The notes beneath the pieces are model-generated. The model saw only the letters and a program-made list of their open reading frames with translations, was not told the origin of the DNA and ran no database searches. Both the position numbers and the translations under genes were made by a program. Shown piece after piece: positions 41,721 to 51,362 of a DNA stretch of 64,000 bases. The first letter of the stretch is position 1. Each line of letters begins with the position of its first letter. This DNA comes from Mesorhizobium loti (lineage in GTDB: Bacteria; Pseudomonadota; Alphaproteobacteria; Rhizobiales; Rhizobiaceae). The stretch spans positions 3,791,001-3,855,000 of the forward strand of contig AP017605.1 in NCBI GenBank assembly GCA_002356515.1. Direction: 5' to 3'.

Positions 41721-43097
41721 CTACTCCACCGGCTGGTCCGCGGGATACGGCGTGCGAACCAAAATCGCCATGCCGATGGCCAGGAACAGGAAGATCACCG
41801 CCATGCCGAGCCGCGCCGAATCGCTGAGCGCGGTGATGGTCGCCACCAGGAACGGCGCCAGGAAGCTGGTTGCCCGGCCGGCCAGCGCGTAGATGCCGAA
41901 ATAGCGGCCGGATTCCGCCGCCGTAACGCTGCGCGCCATGTAGGAACGCGACGACGCCTGTACCGGGCCGAAAGCCAGGCCGATCAGCAGTCCGTACAGG
42001 ATGTAGGCCTTCTCGGCCGCCGTGCCGAACAGGCCGCCGGAATCGGCGGTCGAGAGCTGGATCAGGCCGAGCAGCGTGAAGCCCGGACCAGTCGAGACGA
42101 CGCCGATTGTGGCGACCGACAGCATGACCAGCGCGATCATCACCACCGCCTTAGAGCCGAGCGCGGTGTCGAGCCGCGCCGCGATCCAGCAGCCGAAGAT
42201 GGCAACGACATTGAGGATGATGCCGAACATGCCGATCTCGGTGATCGACCAGTGGAACATGCCGGCCGCGAAGGTGCCACCGAGCGCCAGCAGCGCATTG
42301 ACGCCATCCTGGTAGATCATGCGGGCGACCAGAAAGCGGAAGATGCCACCGCGCTTGCGCACCTCGGCCAAAGTCGATTTCAGCTCCAACAGGCCCTCGC
42401 GCACCGCCGGCCCGATCGGAATGCCCTTGATGGCGTCGGGTGTGAACAGGAACATCGGCAGGATGAATAGGAAATACCAGCCGGCCGACAGCGGCCCGGT
42501 GGCGCGCGCATCCTCGCCCAGATACGGATCGAGCCCAAACAGCGGGGTAATGCCGATGATCGTCTTGCCGGTCTCCAGCGAGCCGGCGAGACAGGTGACG
42601 ACGAAGATCAGCGCGATCATGCCACCGAGATAGCCGAGGCCCCAGGCCATGTTGGAGATGCGGCCGATCTCGCTCTTCGGCACCAGCCGCGGCATCATCG
42701 AATCGTTGAACACAGTGGAGAATTCCGCAGCCACCGACGCCAGCGAAAACAGTGCCACGATCAGGAACAGGTTCGAGCCGGGCGCGGCAAACCAGAGCAG
42801 GGCGAGACTGCTGATCTTGATCGCCGCAAAGAAGGCAATCCACGGCTTGCGCGGCCCGGTCTGGTCGGCGATCGAGCCAAGGATCGGCGACAATATCGCG
42901 ATGACCAGTCCGGCAGCGGCGATGCCATAACCCCAGACGGCCTGGCCGGTGTTGGGATCGCTCGCCATGCGCGAAACGAAATAGGGGCCGAAGATGAAGG
43001 TGGTGACCACCGTGAAGAACGGCTGCGCCGCCCAGTCGAAGAACATCCATCCCCAGATGCCGCGCCCGGACGCCCGCTGCACTGCTACCTCGGCCAT
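41721..43097 (-). CDS. MFS transporter, UMF1/Atg22-like
   Basis: A 458-residue protein with 12 or so membrane helices. The start MAEVAVQRASGRGIWGWMFFDWAAQPFFTVV is typical of the UMF1 group (the WxxFDWAxQPF pattern), related to fungal vacuolar amino acid exporter Atg22. Later segments GSIADQTGPRKPW and GYLGGMIAL fit. The ATG at 43097 follows GGAGGG. The gene is flanked by two direct copies of a GC-rich repeat. Substrate unknown; amino acid or peptide efflux is a guess from the family. Confidence 0.87.
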   Translation of the reverse strand: MAEVAVQRASGRGIWGWMFFDWAAQPFFTVVTTFIFGPYFVSRMASDPNTGQAVWGYGIAAAGLVIAILSPILGSIADQTGPRKPWIAFFAAIKISSLALLWFAAPGSNLFLIVALFSLASVAAEFSTVFNDSMMPRLVPKSEIGRISNMAWGLGYLGGMIALIFVVTCLAGSLETGKTIIGITPLFGLDPYLGEDARATGPLSAGWYFLFILPMFLFTPDAIKGIPIGPAVREGLLELKSTLAEVRKRGGIFRFLVARMIYQDGVNALLALGGTFAAGMFHWSITEIGMFGIILNVVAIFGCWIAARLDTALGSKAVVMIALVMLSVATIGVVSTGPGFTLLGLIQLSTADSGGLFGTAAEKAYILYGLLIGLAFGPVQASSRSYMARSVTAAESGRYFGIYALAGRATSFLAPFLVATITALSDSARLGMAVIFLFLAIGMAILVRTPYPADQPVE

Positions 43098-43234
43098 ATA
43101 CCCTCCACTCGCCTCATGTCGTTGGCGGCGCCATGTCTGCATGTTTTCCGATGGTCATGCAAACACAAGCGTCGTGCTGCCGTTCATTGGCTTGCAGCAC
43201 TTTCATTGCCGAGTGAACGGGAGCAAGAGAGCGC

Positions 43235-43343
43235 TAACCCCTACCTCCCCCTTGTGGGGACGTCGGACCGAAGGTCCAGGTGGGTCGGCGCCGCCCCCCA
43301 CCCCGCCGCTTCGCAGCGACCCTCCCCACGAGGGGGAGGGTAA
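43235..43343. repeat. GC-rich palindromic repeat, copy 2
   Basis: It shares with copy 1 the string CCCCCCACCCCGC, a CGCTTCGC segment, and the ending ACCCTCCCCAC-AGGGGGAGGGTAAG, in the same orientation. It ends three bases before the stop codon of the glutamate dehydrogenase gene. Confidence 0.75.
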
Positions 43344-43346
43344 GCC

Positions 43347-46300
43347 TCACATGCCGGTCAGATCGCTCATCAGACCTGACGCGACCGACAGCCGCGACAC
43401 GGTTATGTCGCCGCCTTCGGTCAGCGCCTGCAGCCGCTCGCGGATGCGTGCCACCCGCTCGCCACCGGCTTCCAGCCACGCCGCCACCGGATCGGCCGTC
43501 TTGGCATGGCCGGTGAGTGCCGCCACCGCGATGCCGCGCCGTGCAGCACCGATCGTGTCGGTGGCGCGCGACAAAGCGAGCTGATCATAATAGTCCGACG
43601 GCGTGATCGAGCGCGCGGCGTCCTCGACACGCGGGATGCGGAAGGCATCGCTCACCGCAAAGAACGCTCTTGCTGCGGCGACGATGTCGGCATTTGCCAT
43701 CCGCGCGGTCAGCGCGATGTCGGGGATCAATTCCGCCACCTCGCTCAGTGCCAGCTGTTCGGCGAGTTTTTCCGGCGCGCCGGCCTTGAACAGTCCATGC
43801 CGCTTCTCCTCGATCCGCTCGCGCGAAAACGCCGGCAGCAGCGAAGCGAGCTTCGGCTCGAGCGCTTTGCGCGCCTCCTGCAGCTCGGCGATACGCTGGC
43901 TAAGCGGCGCCGTGCCGGCGTCGTTCTTCAGATACCAGCCGCTGGTCACGTAGATGAGCCGGCTCACCATCTGATAGAGATCGAGCTGCACCTGGCCGTC
44001 GATCTGGTTGTCGAGCGCGTCGATCTCGCGATAGAGCGCCGGCAGGGCAAAGCCGTCACGCACCACAGCGAAGGTGCGCACCACATCGGCGGCGGTGCGT
44101 CCCGTGGCTTCCTGCAGCCGGTTGACGAAGGACGGGCCGCCGCGATTGACCAGATCATTGGCAACGACGCGGGCGATGATTTCGCGGCGCAGCCTGTGGC
44201 CGTGGATTTCGGCGGCGTATTTCTTCGCCATCCGGTCGGGGAAATAGCCCATCAGGTCGCGGTCGAAATGCGCGTCATCCGGCACGTCGCTGGCGACAAT
44301 GTCGGAAAACAGCACGATCTTGGCATAGGCGAGCAGCACGCCGAGCTCGGCCCGGGTCAGCGGCTCGCCGCGCGCCTCGCGCTCGGTAAGGGCTGCCGGC
44401 GACGGCAATGTTTCCACGGCACGGTCGAGCAGGCCGCGTGCTTCGAGCGCCGACATGAAGCGGGCCTGATGCGCGATGTCGGCAAGGCCGCGCTTGCGGG
44501 CGATCGAAAGCGCCAGCGTCTGCTCGTAGTTGTTGGACAGCACCAGCCCGCCGACCTCGCCGGTCATCTCGGCCAGCAGCTTGTTGCGGGCCGGGCGCGT
44601 CAGCGAACCCTTGCGCATGGCCGACGCCAGCGCGATCTTGATGTTGACCTCGACGTCGGAGCAATTGACGCCGCCCGAATTGTCGATGGCGTCGGAATTG
44701 CAACGGCCGCCATTCATGCCGAACTCGATGCGCGCCCTCTGCGTGACGCCGAGATTGGCGCCCTCGCCGATCACCTTGGCGCGCACGTCGAGCGCGGTGA
44801 TGCGGATGGCGTCATTGGCGCGGTCGCCGACCTCGGCATTGGTTTCGGTGGAGGCCCTCAGGTAAGTGCCGATACCGCCGAACCACAGCAGGTCGACCGG
44901 CGCCTTGAGGATGGCGGTCATGATCTCGGCCGGCGTGGCGGTGGTTTTGCTGAGTCCAATCGCCGCCGCCGCCGCGGCCGGCAAGGTGATCGACTTCTGG
45001 CTGCGCGAGACGATGACGCCGCCTTCCGACAGCTTGGTCTTGTCATAGTCCTGCCAGCTCGAACGCGGCAGCGCGAACATGCGCTCGCGCTCGGTCATCG
45101 AGGCCGCCATGTCGGGATCGGGATCGATGAAGATGTCGCGATGGTCGAAGGCGGCGATCAGCCTTGTGTTCGGCGACAAAAGCATGCCGTTGCCGAACAC
45201 GTCGCCCGACATGTCTCCGACACCGACGACGGTGAAGGGCGAGGTCTGGATGTCGCGGTTGATCTCGCGGAAGTGCCGCTTGACCGCTTCCCAGGCGCCC
45301 TTGGCGGTGATGCCCATCTTCTTGTGGTCATAGCCGGCCGAGCCGCCGCTGGCGAAGGCATCGTCGAGCCAGAAACCATGCTTCTCGGAGATGGCGTTGG
45401 CGGTGTCGGAGAAGGTCGCCGTGCCCTTGTCGGCGGCGACGACGAAATAGGGATCGTCCTGGTCGCGCCTGACGACGCCGGCCGGCGGAATGACACCGTC
45501 GAGGCCGATATTGTCAGTGATCGACAAAAGGCTGGAGACGAAGTTCTTGTAGGCCGAGGTGCCGGCCTCGAAGATGGCGTCGCGGCTTCCGCCCGTCGGC
45601 AGACGCTTGGGAAAGAAGCCGCCCTTGGCGCCGACCGGCACGATGACGGCGTTCTTGACCTGCTGCGCCTTGACCAGGCCGAGCACCTCGGTGCGGTAGT
45701 CCTGGGCGCGGTCCGACCAGCGCAGGCCGCCGCGCGCCACCGGGCCGAAGCGCAGGTGCACGCCCTCGACCTCGGAACCGTAGACGAAGATCTCGCGCCA
45801 TGGCCGTGGCGCCGGCAGTCCCTCGATCGCCTGCGATTCGAGCTTGATCGCCAGCGACTGGCCCTTCTCGTTCGTATCGGCAACGAAATGATTGGTGCGC
45901 AGCGAGGCTTCGATCAGATTGAGGTAGCGGCGGATGATGGTGTCGTCGTCGATGTTGGGCACATCCTCCAACGCGTCCTTGATCTTGGCCTTGAGGTGCT
46001 TTGCCGCCACCACGCCCTCGGTCTGCGCCGTCGGCCCAAGCCTTGCGATGAACAGCGCATGCAGGCCGCGCGCGATCTCGGGATAGCGGTTGAGCGCCGC
46101 GGCGATGAAATCCTGGCTTTGCGGAATGCCGACCTGCTGCAGGTAGCGGCCATAGGCGCGCAGGATGGTGATTTCGCCGGACCACAGGCCGGCGGTCTGG
46201 GCAAGGCCATTATAGCCGTCATTGTCGACGTCGCCGCGCCAGACAGCGAGGAATGCGTCCTCGAACAGCGCCCCATGATCGCTAAGGTCGATCGGCTTGC

Positions 46301-48137
46301 CGTAGGCGTTCTCAAGCTCCATGTCGTGGATGAAGACCATGCCGGACGGACCGTCGCCGACCTCGAAAGTGCGCTCGCTGATGACACGGAAGCCGATGTT
46401 TTCCAGCACCGGCACACGCCGCGACAGTGCCACCGGGCTGCCATGGTGATAGATCTTCAGCGCCGCCTGGTGCGGCTTCTGCTCGGCATGGCGGTAATAG
46501 TCGATGGCGATCGGATTCTCGGCGCTGATTTTTGCAATGCGCCCGGCATCGGCCAGCGCCACCGCGGCGCTGAACGTATCGCGATAGCTTTCCGGCAGCC
46601 TTGCGGCGATGGCCTTCAACGCCTGGTCACCGCCGTCGGCATCCGCCGCGTCGGAAAGGGCGTCCTCCCAGGTGCGCACGATGTCGCGGATCGCCGCTTC
46701 GATCGTCGCCTGCTCGACCTTCGGCGTCTTGCCACCGGAGCGGCCGATGATGAAATGCACGCGCGCCAGCCCGCCTTCGGGGAAGGCCGGGTAATAGGCC
46801 GACAGCCGGCCCTCGAACACGGTTTTCAGATAGGCGCCGATCTTCTCGCGCACGACGCTGTCGTAGCGGTCGCGCGGCACGAAGACGAGGATCGAGACGA
46901 AGCGGTCGAACTGATCAGCGCGCACCAGCGCCCGCACACGAGGCCGCTCGACCAGGCCGAGAATGGCCGCGGCATGCTTGCGCAGGATCGGCACCGGCAC
47001 CTGGAACAGTTCGTCGCGCGGATAGCTTTCCAGCACGTTGATCAGCGCCTTGCCGGAATGGTCGTGCCGGTCGAAGCCCGACTTGGCGATGATGGTCTCG
47101 GCCTTGGAGCGCAGATACGGGATCTTCATCACCGAGCGCGTGTAGGCGGTCGAGGTGAACAGGCCGACGATGCGCAGTTCGCCAGCAAGCGCGCCCTTCG
47201 GGGTATAGGTCTTGACGCCGATGTAATCGAGATAGATGCGCCTATGCACGGAAGACTTGGCATTGGCCTTGGTGACGATCAGCGGCTCCGGTCCATGCAG
47301 GAAGGCGCGAATCTCAGGCGTCGTCGTCACCGCTTCGGTGCCGCGCCGCAGCACCAGCACATCGGGATCGGAGAGGATGCCGAGGCCGGGCTTGTCGGCG
47401 CGCTCCAGATTGCCGCTTTCCTCGCCGCCTGAGTATTTGAACTCGCGCATGCCGAGGAAGGTGAAATTGTCGTCGCGCAGCCACTCCAGGAAGGCGATCG
47501 CCTCGGCGACGCTCTTCTTGTCGAGCGGCACCGGCGAATAGCGGAATTCCGAGATCGCCTGGTCGAGGCGGGCGAGCATCGGCTTCCAGTCGTTGACGGC
47601 GGCGTGCACCTGGCCGAGCATCTTGCGCAATCGCTCGGTCAGAGCGTTCGCCGCCTCCGCCGTCAGCCGCGGTATATGGACGTGGATGACGCTCAGCCGG
47701 TCGTGATTGCTGTCGTCCCTGGCGAAATTGCCGTCGCCGAGGATTTCCTCGACGCCGTTCTTGCCGTGGCGGACGGTGATGACCGGGTGGGTGACCAGGG
47801 TCGGTTCGCCTGATGTCTCGGTGATCTCGCCCAGGATGGAATCGAACAGGAACGGCATGTTGTCGTTGACGACGGTGATGACCGTGACCGGCCGACCCTC
47901 GCGAACGACGCCCGAATCGGTCTCGACGGCAACGACGCACTCACCCTTCTTGTGGCCGGCGACTGCCTGGCCGGCAAGTTCGGCGGCACGTGCGAGGTCG
48001 GCCGCCTCATAGGCGGCGATGTCTTCGGCCGGCGCGCGGGCGAGCAGGTAATCGGCAAGCCTGGCTGGCCTTTCCTCGGTCTTTGCCGCTGATGAGGCTT
48101 TTTTCTTCGGCTTCGCTGCGGATTTCACGCTGGCCAT
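43347..48137 (-). CDS. gdhB: NAD-specific glutamate dehydrogenase, large (180 kDa) class
   Basis: A 1596-residue enzyme that oxidatively deaminates glutamate to 2-oxoglutarate. The large N-terminal part has ACT-like regulatory segments (VVNDNMPFLFDSILGE). The dehydrogenase core is in the middle, with RGGLRWSDRAQDYRTEVLGL, VIVPVGAKGGFF and the conserved GDMSGDVFGNGML, and a long C-terminal helical domain ends the protein. Length is typical for the L180 class found in alphaproteobacteria and pseudomonads. The Lys/Ala-rich first 20 residues look unstructured. Confidence 0.96.
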   Translation of the reverse strand: MASVKSAAKPKKKASSAAKTEERPARLADYLLARAPAEDIAAYEAADLARAAELAGQAVAGHKKGECVVAVETDSGVVREGRPVTVITVVNDNMPFLFDSILGEITETSGEPTLVTHPVITVRHGKNGVEEILGDGNFARDDSNHDRLSVIHVHIPRLTAEAANALTERLRKMLGQVHAAVNDWKPMLARLDQAISEFRYSPVPLDKKSVAEAIAFLEWLRDDNFTFLGMREFKYSGGEESGNLERADKPGLGILSDPDVLVLRRGTEAVTTTPEIRAFLHGPEPLIVTKANAKSSVHRRIYLDYIGVKTYTPKGALAGELRIVGLFTSTAYTRSVMKIPYLRSKAETIIAKSGFDRHDHSGKALINVLESYPRDELFQVPVPILRKHAAAILGLVERPRVRALVRADQFDRFVSILVFVPRDRYDSVVREKIGAYLKTVFEGRLSAYYPAFPEGGLARVHFIIGRSGGKTPKVEQATIEAAIRDIVRTWEDALSDAADADGGDQALKAIAARLPESYRDTFSAAVALADAGRIAKISAENPIAIDYYRHAEQKPHQAALKIYHHGSPVALSRRVPVLENIGFRVISERTFEVGDGPSGMVFIHDMELENAYGKPIDLSDHGALFEDAFLAVWRGDVDNDGYNGLAQTAGLWSGEITILRAYGRYLQQVGIPQSQDFIAAALNRYPEIARGLHALFIARLGPTAQTEGVVAAKHLKAKIKDALEDVPNIDDDTIIRRYLNLIEASLRTNHFVADTNEKGQSLAIKLESQAIEGLPAPRPWREIFVYGSEVEGVHLRFGPVARGGLRWSDRAQDYRTEVLGLVKAQQVKNAVIVPVGAKGGFFPKRLPTGGSRDAIFEAGTSAYKNFVSSLLSITDNIGLDGVIPPAGVVRRDQDDPYFVVAADKGTATFSDTANAISEKHGFWLDDAFASGGSAGYDHKKMGITAKGAWEAVKRHFREINRDIQTSPFTVVGVGDMSGDVFGNGMLLSPNTRLIAAFDHRDIFIDPDPDMAASMTERERMFALPRSSWQDYDKTKLSEGGVIVSRSQKSITLPAAAAAAIGLSKTTATPAEIMTAILKAPVDLLWFGGIGTYLRASTETNAEVGDRANDAIRITALDVRAKVIGEGANLGVTQRARIEFGMNGGRCNSDAIDNSGGVNCSDVEVNIKIALASAMRKGSLTRPARNKLLAEMTGEVGGLVLSNNYEQTLALSIARKRGLADIAHQARFMSALEARGLLDRAVETLPSPAALTEREARGEPLTRAELGVLLAYAKIVLFSDIVASDVPDDAHFDRDLMGYFPDRMAKKYAAEIHGHRLRREIIARVVANDLVNRGGPSFVNRLQEATGRTAADVVRTFAVVRDGFALPALYREIDALDNQIDGQVQLDLYQMVSRLIYVTSGWYLKNDAGTAPLSQRIAELQEARKALEPKLASLLPAFSRERIEEKRHGLFKAGAPEKLAEQLALSEVAELIPDIALTARMANADIVAAARAFFAVSDAFRIPRVEDAARSITPSDYYDQLALSRATDTIGAARRGIAVAALTGHAKTADPVAAWLEAGGERVARIRERLQALTEGGDITVSRLSVASGLMSDLTGM

Positions 48138-48273
48138 GACGCTATTCCCTCCCGTCGAATGCTTTTACGACTATCGTAGCAGATGACCGCTGTTTGGCGA
48201 CAAAGGTTTGACGGCTTGCCAAGAATTATCCGAATTCGGCGGCAAGCCACCGCCCAAAGAGGAGAAACGCCCC

Positions 48274-48837
48274 ATGACCGGCAAAATCACCGCACTCGAT
48301 CTGGCCTCGGGAGAGTTGAGCGAGGCGACGAAAACCTATTTCGCCAAATGCGAGGAGAAGCTCGGCCTCGTTCCCAACGTGCTCCAGGCCTATGCCTTCG
48401 ACGACAAGAAGCTGCGCGCCTTCACCGACATGTACAACGACCTGATGCTGGGCGAATCAGGCCTGTCGAAGCTGGAGCGCGAGATGATCGCCGTCGCCGT
48501 CTCTTCGATCAACCATTGCTACTACTGCCTGACCGCGCATGGCGCCGCGGTGCGCCAGCTGTCCGGCGACCCGGCGCTCGGCGAGATGATGGTGATGAAT
48601 TTCCGCGCCGCCGATCTCTCGCCGAGGCAGGCCGCGATGCTCGAATTCGCCGTCAAGCTGACCGAGGAGCCGGCCAAGATCGTCGAGGCCGACCGGGCGG
48701 CGCTTCGCAAAGCAGGCTTCAGCGACCGCGACATCTGGGACATCGCCTCGACCGCGGCCTTCTTCAACATGTCGAACCGGGTGGCGGCGGCGATCGACAT
48801 GCGGCCGAACGACGAATACCACGCCATGGCGCGATAG
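48274..48837 (+). CDS. AhpD-like carboxymuconolactone decarboxylase family protein
   Basis: A 187-residue all-helical protein with the redox motif HCYYCLTAH (CXXC with a nearby His) used by alkylhydroperoxidase D-type enzymes. This length and the PNVLQAYAFDDKKL start fit the peroxidase-related subgroup. It may reduce organic peroxides. The ATG at 48274 has AGAGGAG upstream. It is divergent from gdhB. Confidence 0.87.
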   Translation: MTGKITALDLASGELSEATKTYFAKCEEKLGLVPNVLQAYAFDDKKLRAFTDMYNDLMLGESGLSKLEREMIAVAVSSINHCYYCLTAHGAAVRQLSGDPALGEMMVMNFRAADLSPRQAAMLEFAVKLTEEPAKIVEADRAALRKAGFSDRDIWDIASTAAFFNMSNRVAAAIDMRPNDEYHAMAR

Positions 48838-48974
48838 CGGATCCCATCGAATGGCCCGTCGCGCCGTGCATTAGCGACAACGCATTCTCGTTGCTTCTCC
48901 GCCGGTTTGGTCCGATGATCGGCAGGCGGCATGACCGCATGCCGGTTCGATGCCGCTCATCAAGGGAGGAGAAC

Positions 48975-49301
48975 ATGGCGAAGTTTCTCTATGTCTATCA
49001 TGGCTCCGGCAAGATGCCGACGAGCGAAGCCGAGCGAAAGGCGATGACCGACGCCTGGACAGGCTGGTTTGGAAAGCTCGGTTCGGCCGTTGTCGACCCA
49101 GGCAATCCGGTCGGAATGTCGAAGACCGTCCTGCCTGGCGGCAAGATAGAAAACAACGGCGGCAGCAACCCGACCGGCGGCTATTCGATCATCGAGGCCA
49201 AAGATATCAACGACGCCGCCGAGAAGGCCAAAGGCTGTCCGATGCTGGCCATGCCGAACTGCAACGTCGAGATCGCACCGATCATCAATATGATGGGCTG
49301 A
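48975..49301 (+). CDS. YCII-related domain protein
   Basis: A 108-residue ferredoxin-like-fold protein, MAKFLYVYHGSGKMPTSEAE..., with GGYSIIEAKDINDAAEKAKG and CPMLAMPNCNVEIAPI. It resembles the YCII/DGPF group of small proteins, whose activity is mostly unknown. The ATG at 48975 has a strong AAGGGAGGAG site. It follows the AhpD-like gene by 137 bases on the same strand. Confidence 0.75.
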   Translation: MAKFLYVYHGSGKMPTSEAERKAMTDAWTGWFGKLGSAVVDPGNPVGMSKTVLPGGKIENNGGSNPTGGYSIIEAKDINDAAEKAKGCPMLAMPNCNVEIAPIINMMG

Positions 49302-49310
49302 CGCCTCGCC

Positions 49311-49925
49311 TCAGGATCGCGCCGCGATAGCCGCCGCGGCACCGGCCATCGTCGTGGCGCTGATCCGGTTGGCGATCTTCATGGCGCGCTTGCTCTTCAG
49401 CAGCTTGCGCGCCTGCGAGGCGGCGAGCACCCAGGCGAGATCGATGGCGATCAGCACCACGGCCATGGTCGCCGTCAGTTCGACCCAGCCGACGATGCTG
49501 ACCGAAGCGAGGTCGATGATGGTCGGCAGCAGCGCCAGGTAGAACATCATGATCTTGGGATTGCCGAGTGTCACCGCCATGCCGGCGAAGAACAGTTTTA
49601 TCGCCGAATCCTCGCGCGGCATCTCGCCCTCTTTGGCATCGACAGGCGCCGTCCACATCTTCCAGGCAAGGTAAGCGAGATAGGCGACGCCCACCCATTT
49701 CACGACAACAAAGGCGAGGTGAAAAGTCTGCGCCACCACAGCCAGTCCGAACACCGCCAGCGACAGCCAGATGCCCTCGCCGATCCACATTGCGAGCAGG
49801 AACGGAAACACATCGCGAAAACCCTTCGAGATGACGCGTGCGACGAGTGCGGCGATCGACGGGCCGGGCGAACCGGCGGCGACGAACAAAGCGGCGGCGA
49901 AGATCAGGAGCGAGGTGAGGTGCAT
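49311..49925 (-). CDS. LysE-family amino acid exporter
   Basis: A 204-residue inner-membrane protein with six or so hydrophobic helices. The N terminus has FVAAGSPGPSIAALVAR, the signature GSPGP segment of LysE/RhtB exporters, and later TLGNPKIMMFYLALLP. The ATG at 49925 begins MHLTSLLIF. It is convergent with the YCII-like gene, with nine bases between the stops. The exported amino acid is unknown. Confidence 0.9.
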   Translation of the reverse strand: MHLTSLLIFAAALFVAAGSPGPSIAALVARVISKGFRDVFPFLLAMWIGEGIWLSLAVFGLAVVAQTFHLAFVVVKWVGVAYLAYLAWKMWTAPVDAKEGEMPREDSAIKLFFAGMAVTLGNPKIMMFYLALLPTIIDLASVSIVGWVELTATMAVVLIAIDLAWVLAASQARKLLKSKRAMKIANRISATTMAGAAAAIAARS

Positions 49926-50096
49926 GGCACTGCCTTCCAAGCGGTTGAAGGACGGACGATATCCGATCGACATCACCGCTTGCAACGTCGGCGGCAGCAG
50001 ATCCCGGACCGGCTCCGCATTCGGCCCATGCCCTTGACTGCCATGCCTGACTTGCAGTCAGGTTGATCTTGCCCTGCAGGCGGAGGAGGAGTTTTC

Positions 50097-50924
50097 GTGG
50101 TTGTGCAAAGTTGGCGCAAGGTCGTTCGACGGCTCTCCATTCTGGCTGTCCTGGTAGCCAGCATGGCGCTCAGCGGAGCGCCCCAAGCCGTGGCATCGTC
50201 GAGGAAGCCGCCGAAATATGATCACGTCGTTGTCGTGATCATGGAGAACCACAGCTTTGAGCAGATTTCCCTGGCGAGACGGGCTGCTCCCTATTTGAAC
50301 AAGTTGGCAAAAGGCGGCGCGCTGTTCGATCGATCCTACGGGGTTGCTCACCCCAGCCAACCCAATTACTTCGCGCTGTTCAGCGGCTTGACACAAGGCG
50401 TCCATGACGATGGCATGCACGGCTTTGCTGCGCCGAACCTGGCCGCTCGTCTTCGGGCTCACGGCAAGACATTTACCGGCTACGTCGAAGCCGGATCGCC
50501 GCGAAAACATAATCCCTGGGAATCGTTTGCCGACGCGAAGGGATCTGAGAAGTCTCTTGCCCACCTCCCTCGCGACTACGCGAAGCTACCATCCGTCAGT
50601 TTCGTGATCCCCAATCTCGAAAATGACATGCATGACGGCACAATAGAGACGGCTGACACTTGGTTGAGAACTCACCTTGGAGGCTACGCCGCCTGGTCGA
50701 AGAAAAACAACAGCCTTTTGGTAGTGACCTTCGATGAAGACGACTACCATACAGAGAACCATATATTTACTGTATTCTACGGATCCGGAATCGAATCAGG
50801 ACGTTACTCGGAAAGGATCGATCACTATTCGGTCTTGCGAACCATTGAAGACATAGAGAGCATACCCCCCTTGGGCACCAGTGTCATCAGAAGGGTGATC
50901 GCAAGTGGCTGGAGCCGACGGTAA
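50097..50924 (+). CDS. Secreted phosphoesterase (PF04185-like acid phosphatase/phospholipase C)
   Basis: A 275-residue protein with a signal peptide (LSILAVLVASMALSGAPQAVA). The mature part starts YDHVVVVIMENHSFEQI, the metal-binding ENHSF motif of the AcpA/phospholipase C family, followed by HPSQPNYFALFSG, FVIPNLENDMHDG and LLVVTFDEDDYHTENHIF with further metal ligands. It starts with GTG after GGAGGAGGAG. Its coding sequence, especially 50700-50870, is visibly richer in A and T than its neighbours, a hint of transfer. Confidence 0.88.
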   Translation: MVVQSWRKVVRRLSILAVLVASMALSGAPQAVASSRKPPKYDHVVVVIMENHSFEQISLARRAAPYLNKLAKGGALFDRSYGVAHPSQPNYFALFSGLTQGVHDDGMHGFAAPNLAARLRAHGKTFTGYVEAGSPRKHNPWESFADAKGSEKSLAHLPRDYAKLPSVSFVIPNLENDMHDGTIETADTWLRTHLGGYAAWSKKNNSLLVVTFDEDDYHTENHIFTVFYGSGIESGRYSERIDHYSVLRTIEDIESIPPLGTSVIRRVIASGWSRR

Positions 50925-51362
50925 TTTCGCGCTGGACATGTCACAAGCACCGATCGCCGGCGTCGTCGCTCCTCCCCATCGTCTCGACAATCGGTCGGCT
51001 CCAAACAAGTTGGAAAGCCATCATTCGTTCGAAGCCATTGGCACCCTTGCAGTCCTCATTGGCTACGGCTAGAAGGGCCGCCGCGAAACAATCTCGAGCT
51101 TCACTTTGCCTCAGTAACCGCCGGTCTCGTCAACTCCCCCGACACACCTGATGGCGCCGCACTCGCGGTGCCTGTTTCATGTTCATGTGTTCCTCTGGGC
51201 GGCGGTTCGAGACCGGTTTGGCACTGCTGAACCGCTGTCGCGCGCTTTCCGCCAGCGACACCTGACTTCAAGAATCTCCGCAGCCTACCGCCACGCCGCG
51301 CCCGCAGGGGCATCTCGATCGTGCCGACCTGATGAACTTCCCGACGGGAAGGGCTTACCGGC
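50925..51362. other. Gap of 438 bases with no convincing gene
   Basis: Between the phosphoesterase and DUF1062 genes, both on the plus strand. Frames on either strand here are short, lack ribosome sites and look like noise. It may hold the DUF1062 promoter or remains of a lost gene. Confidence 0.4.

Noticed and set aside
43506..47432. Very long open frame (1308 codons) on the plus strand
   Set aside because: It is antisense to the glutamate dehydrogenase gene, is rich in Arg, His and Asp, has no family likeness, and results from GC-rich codon bias.
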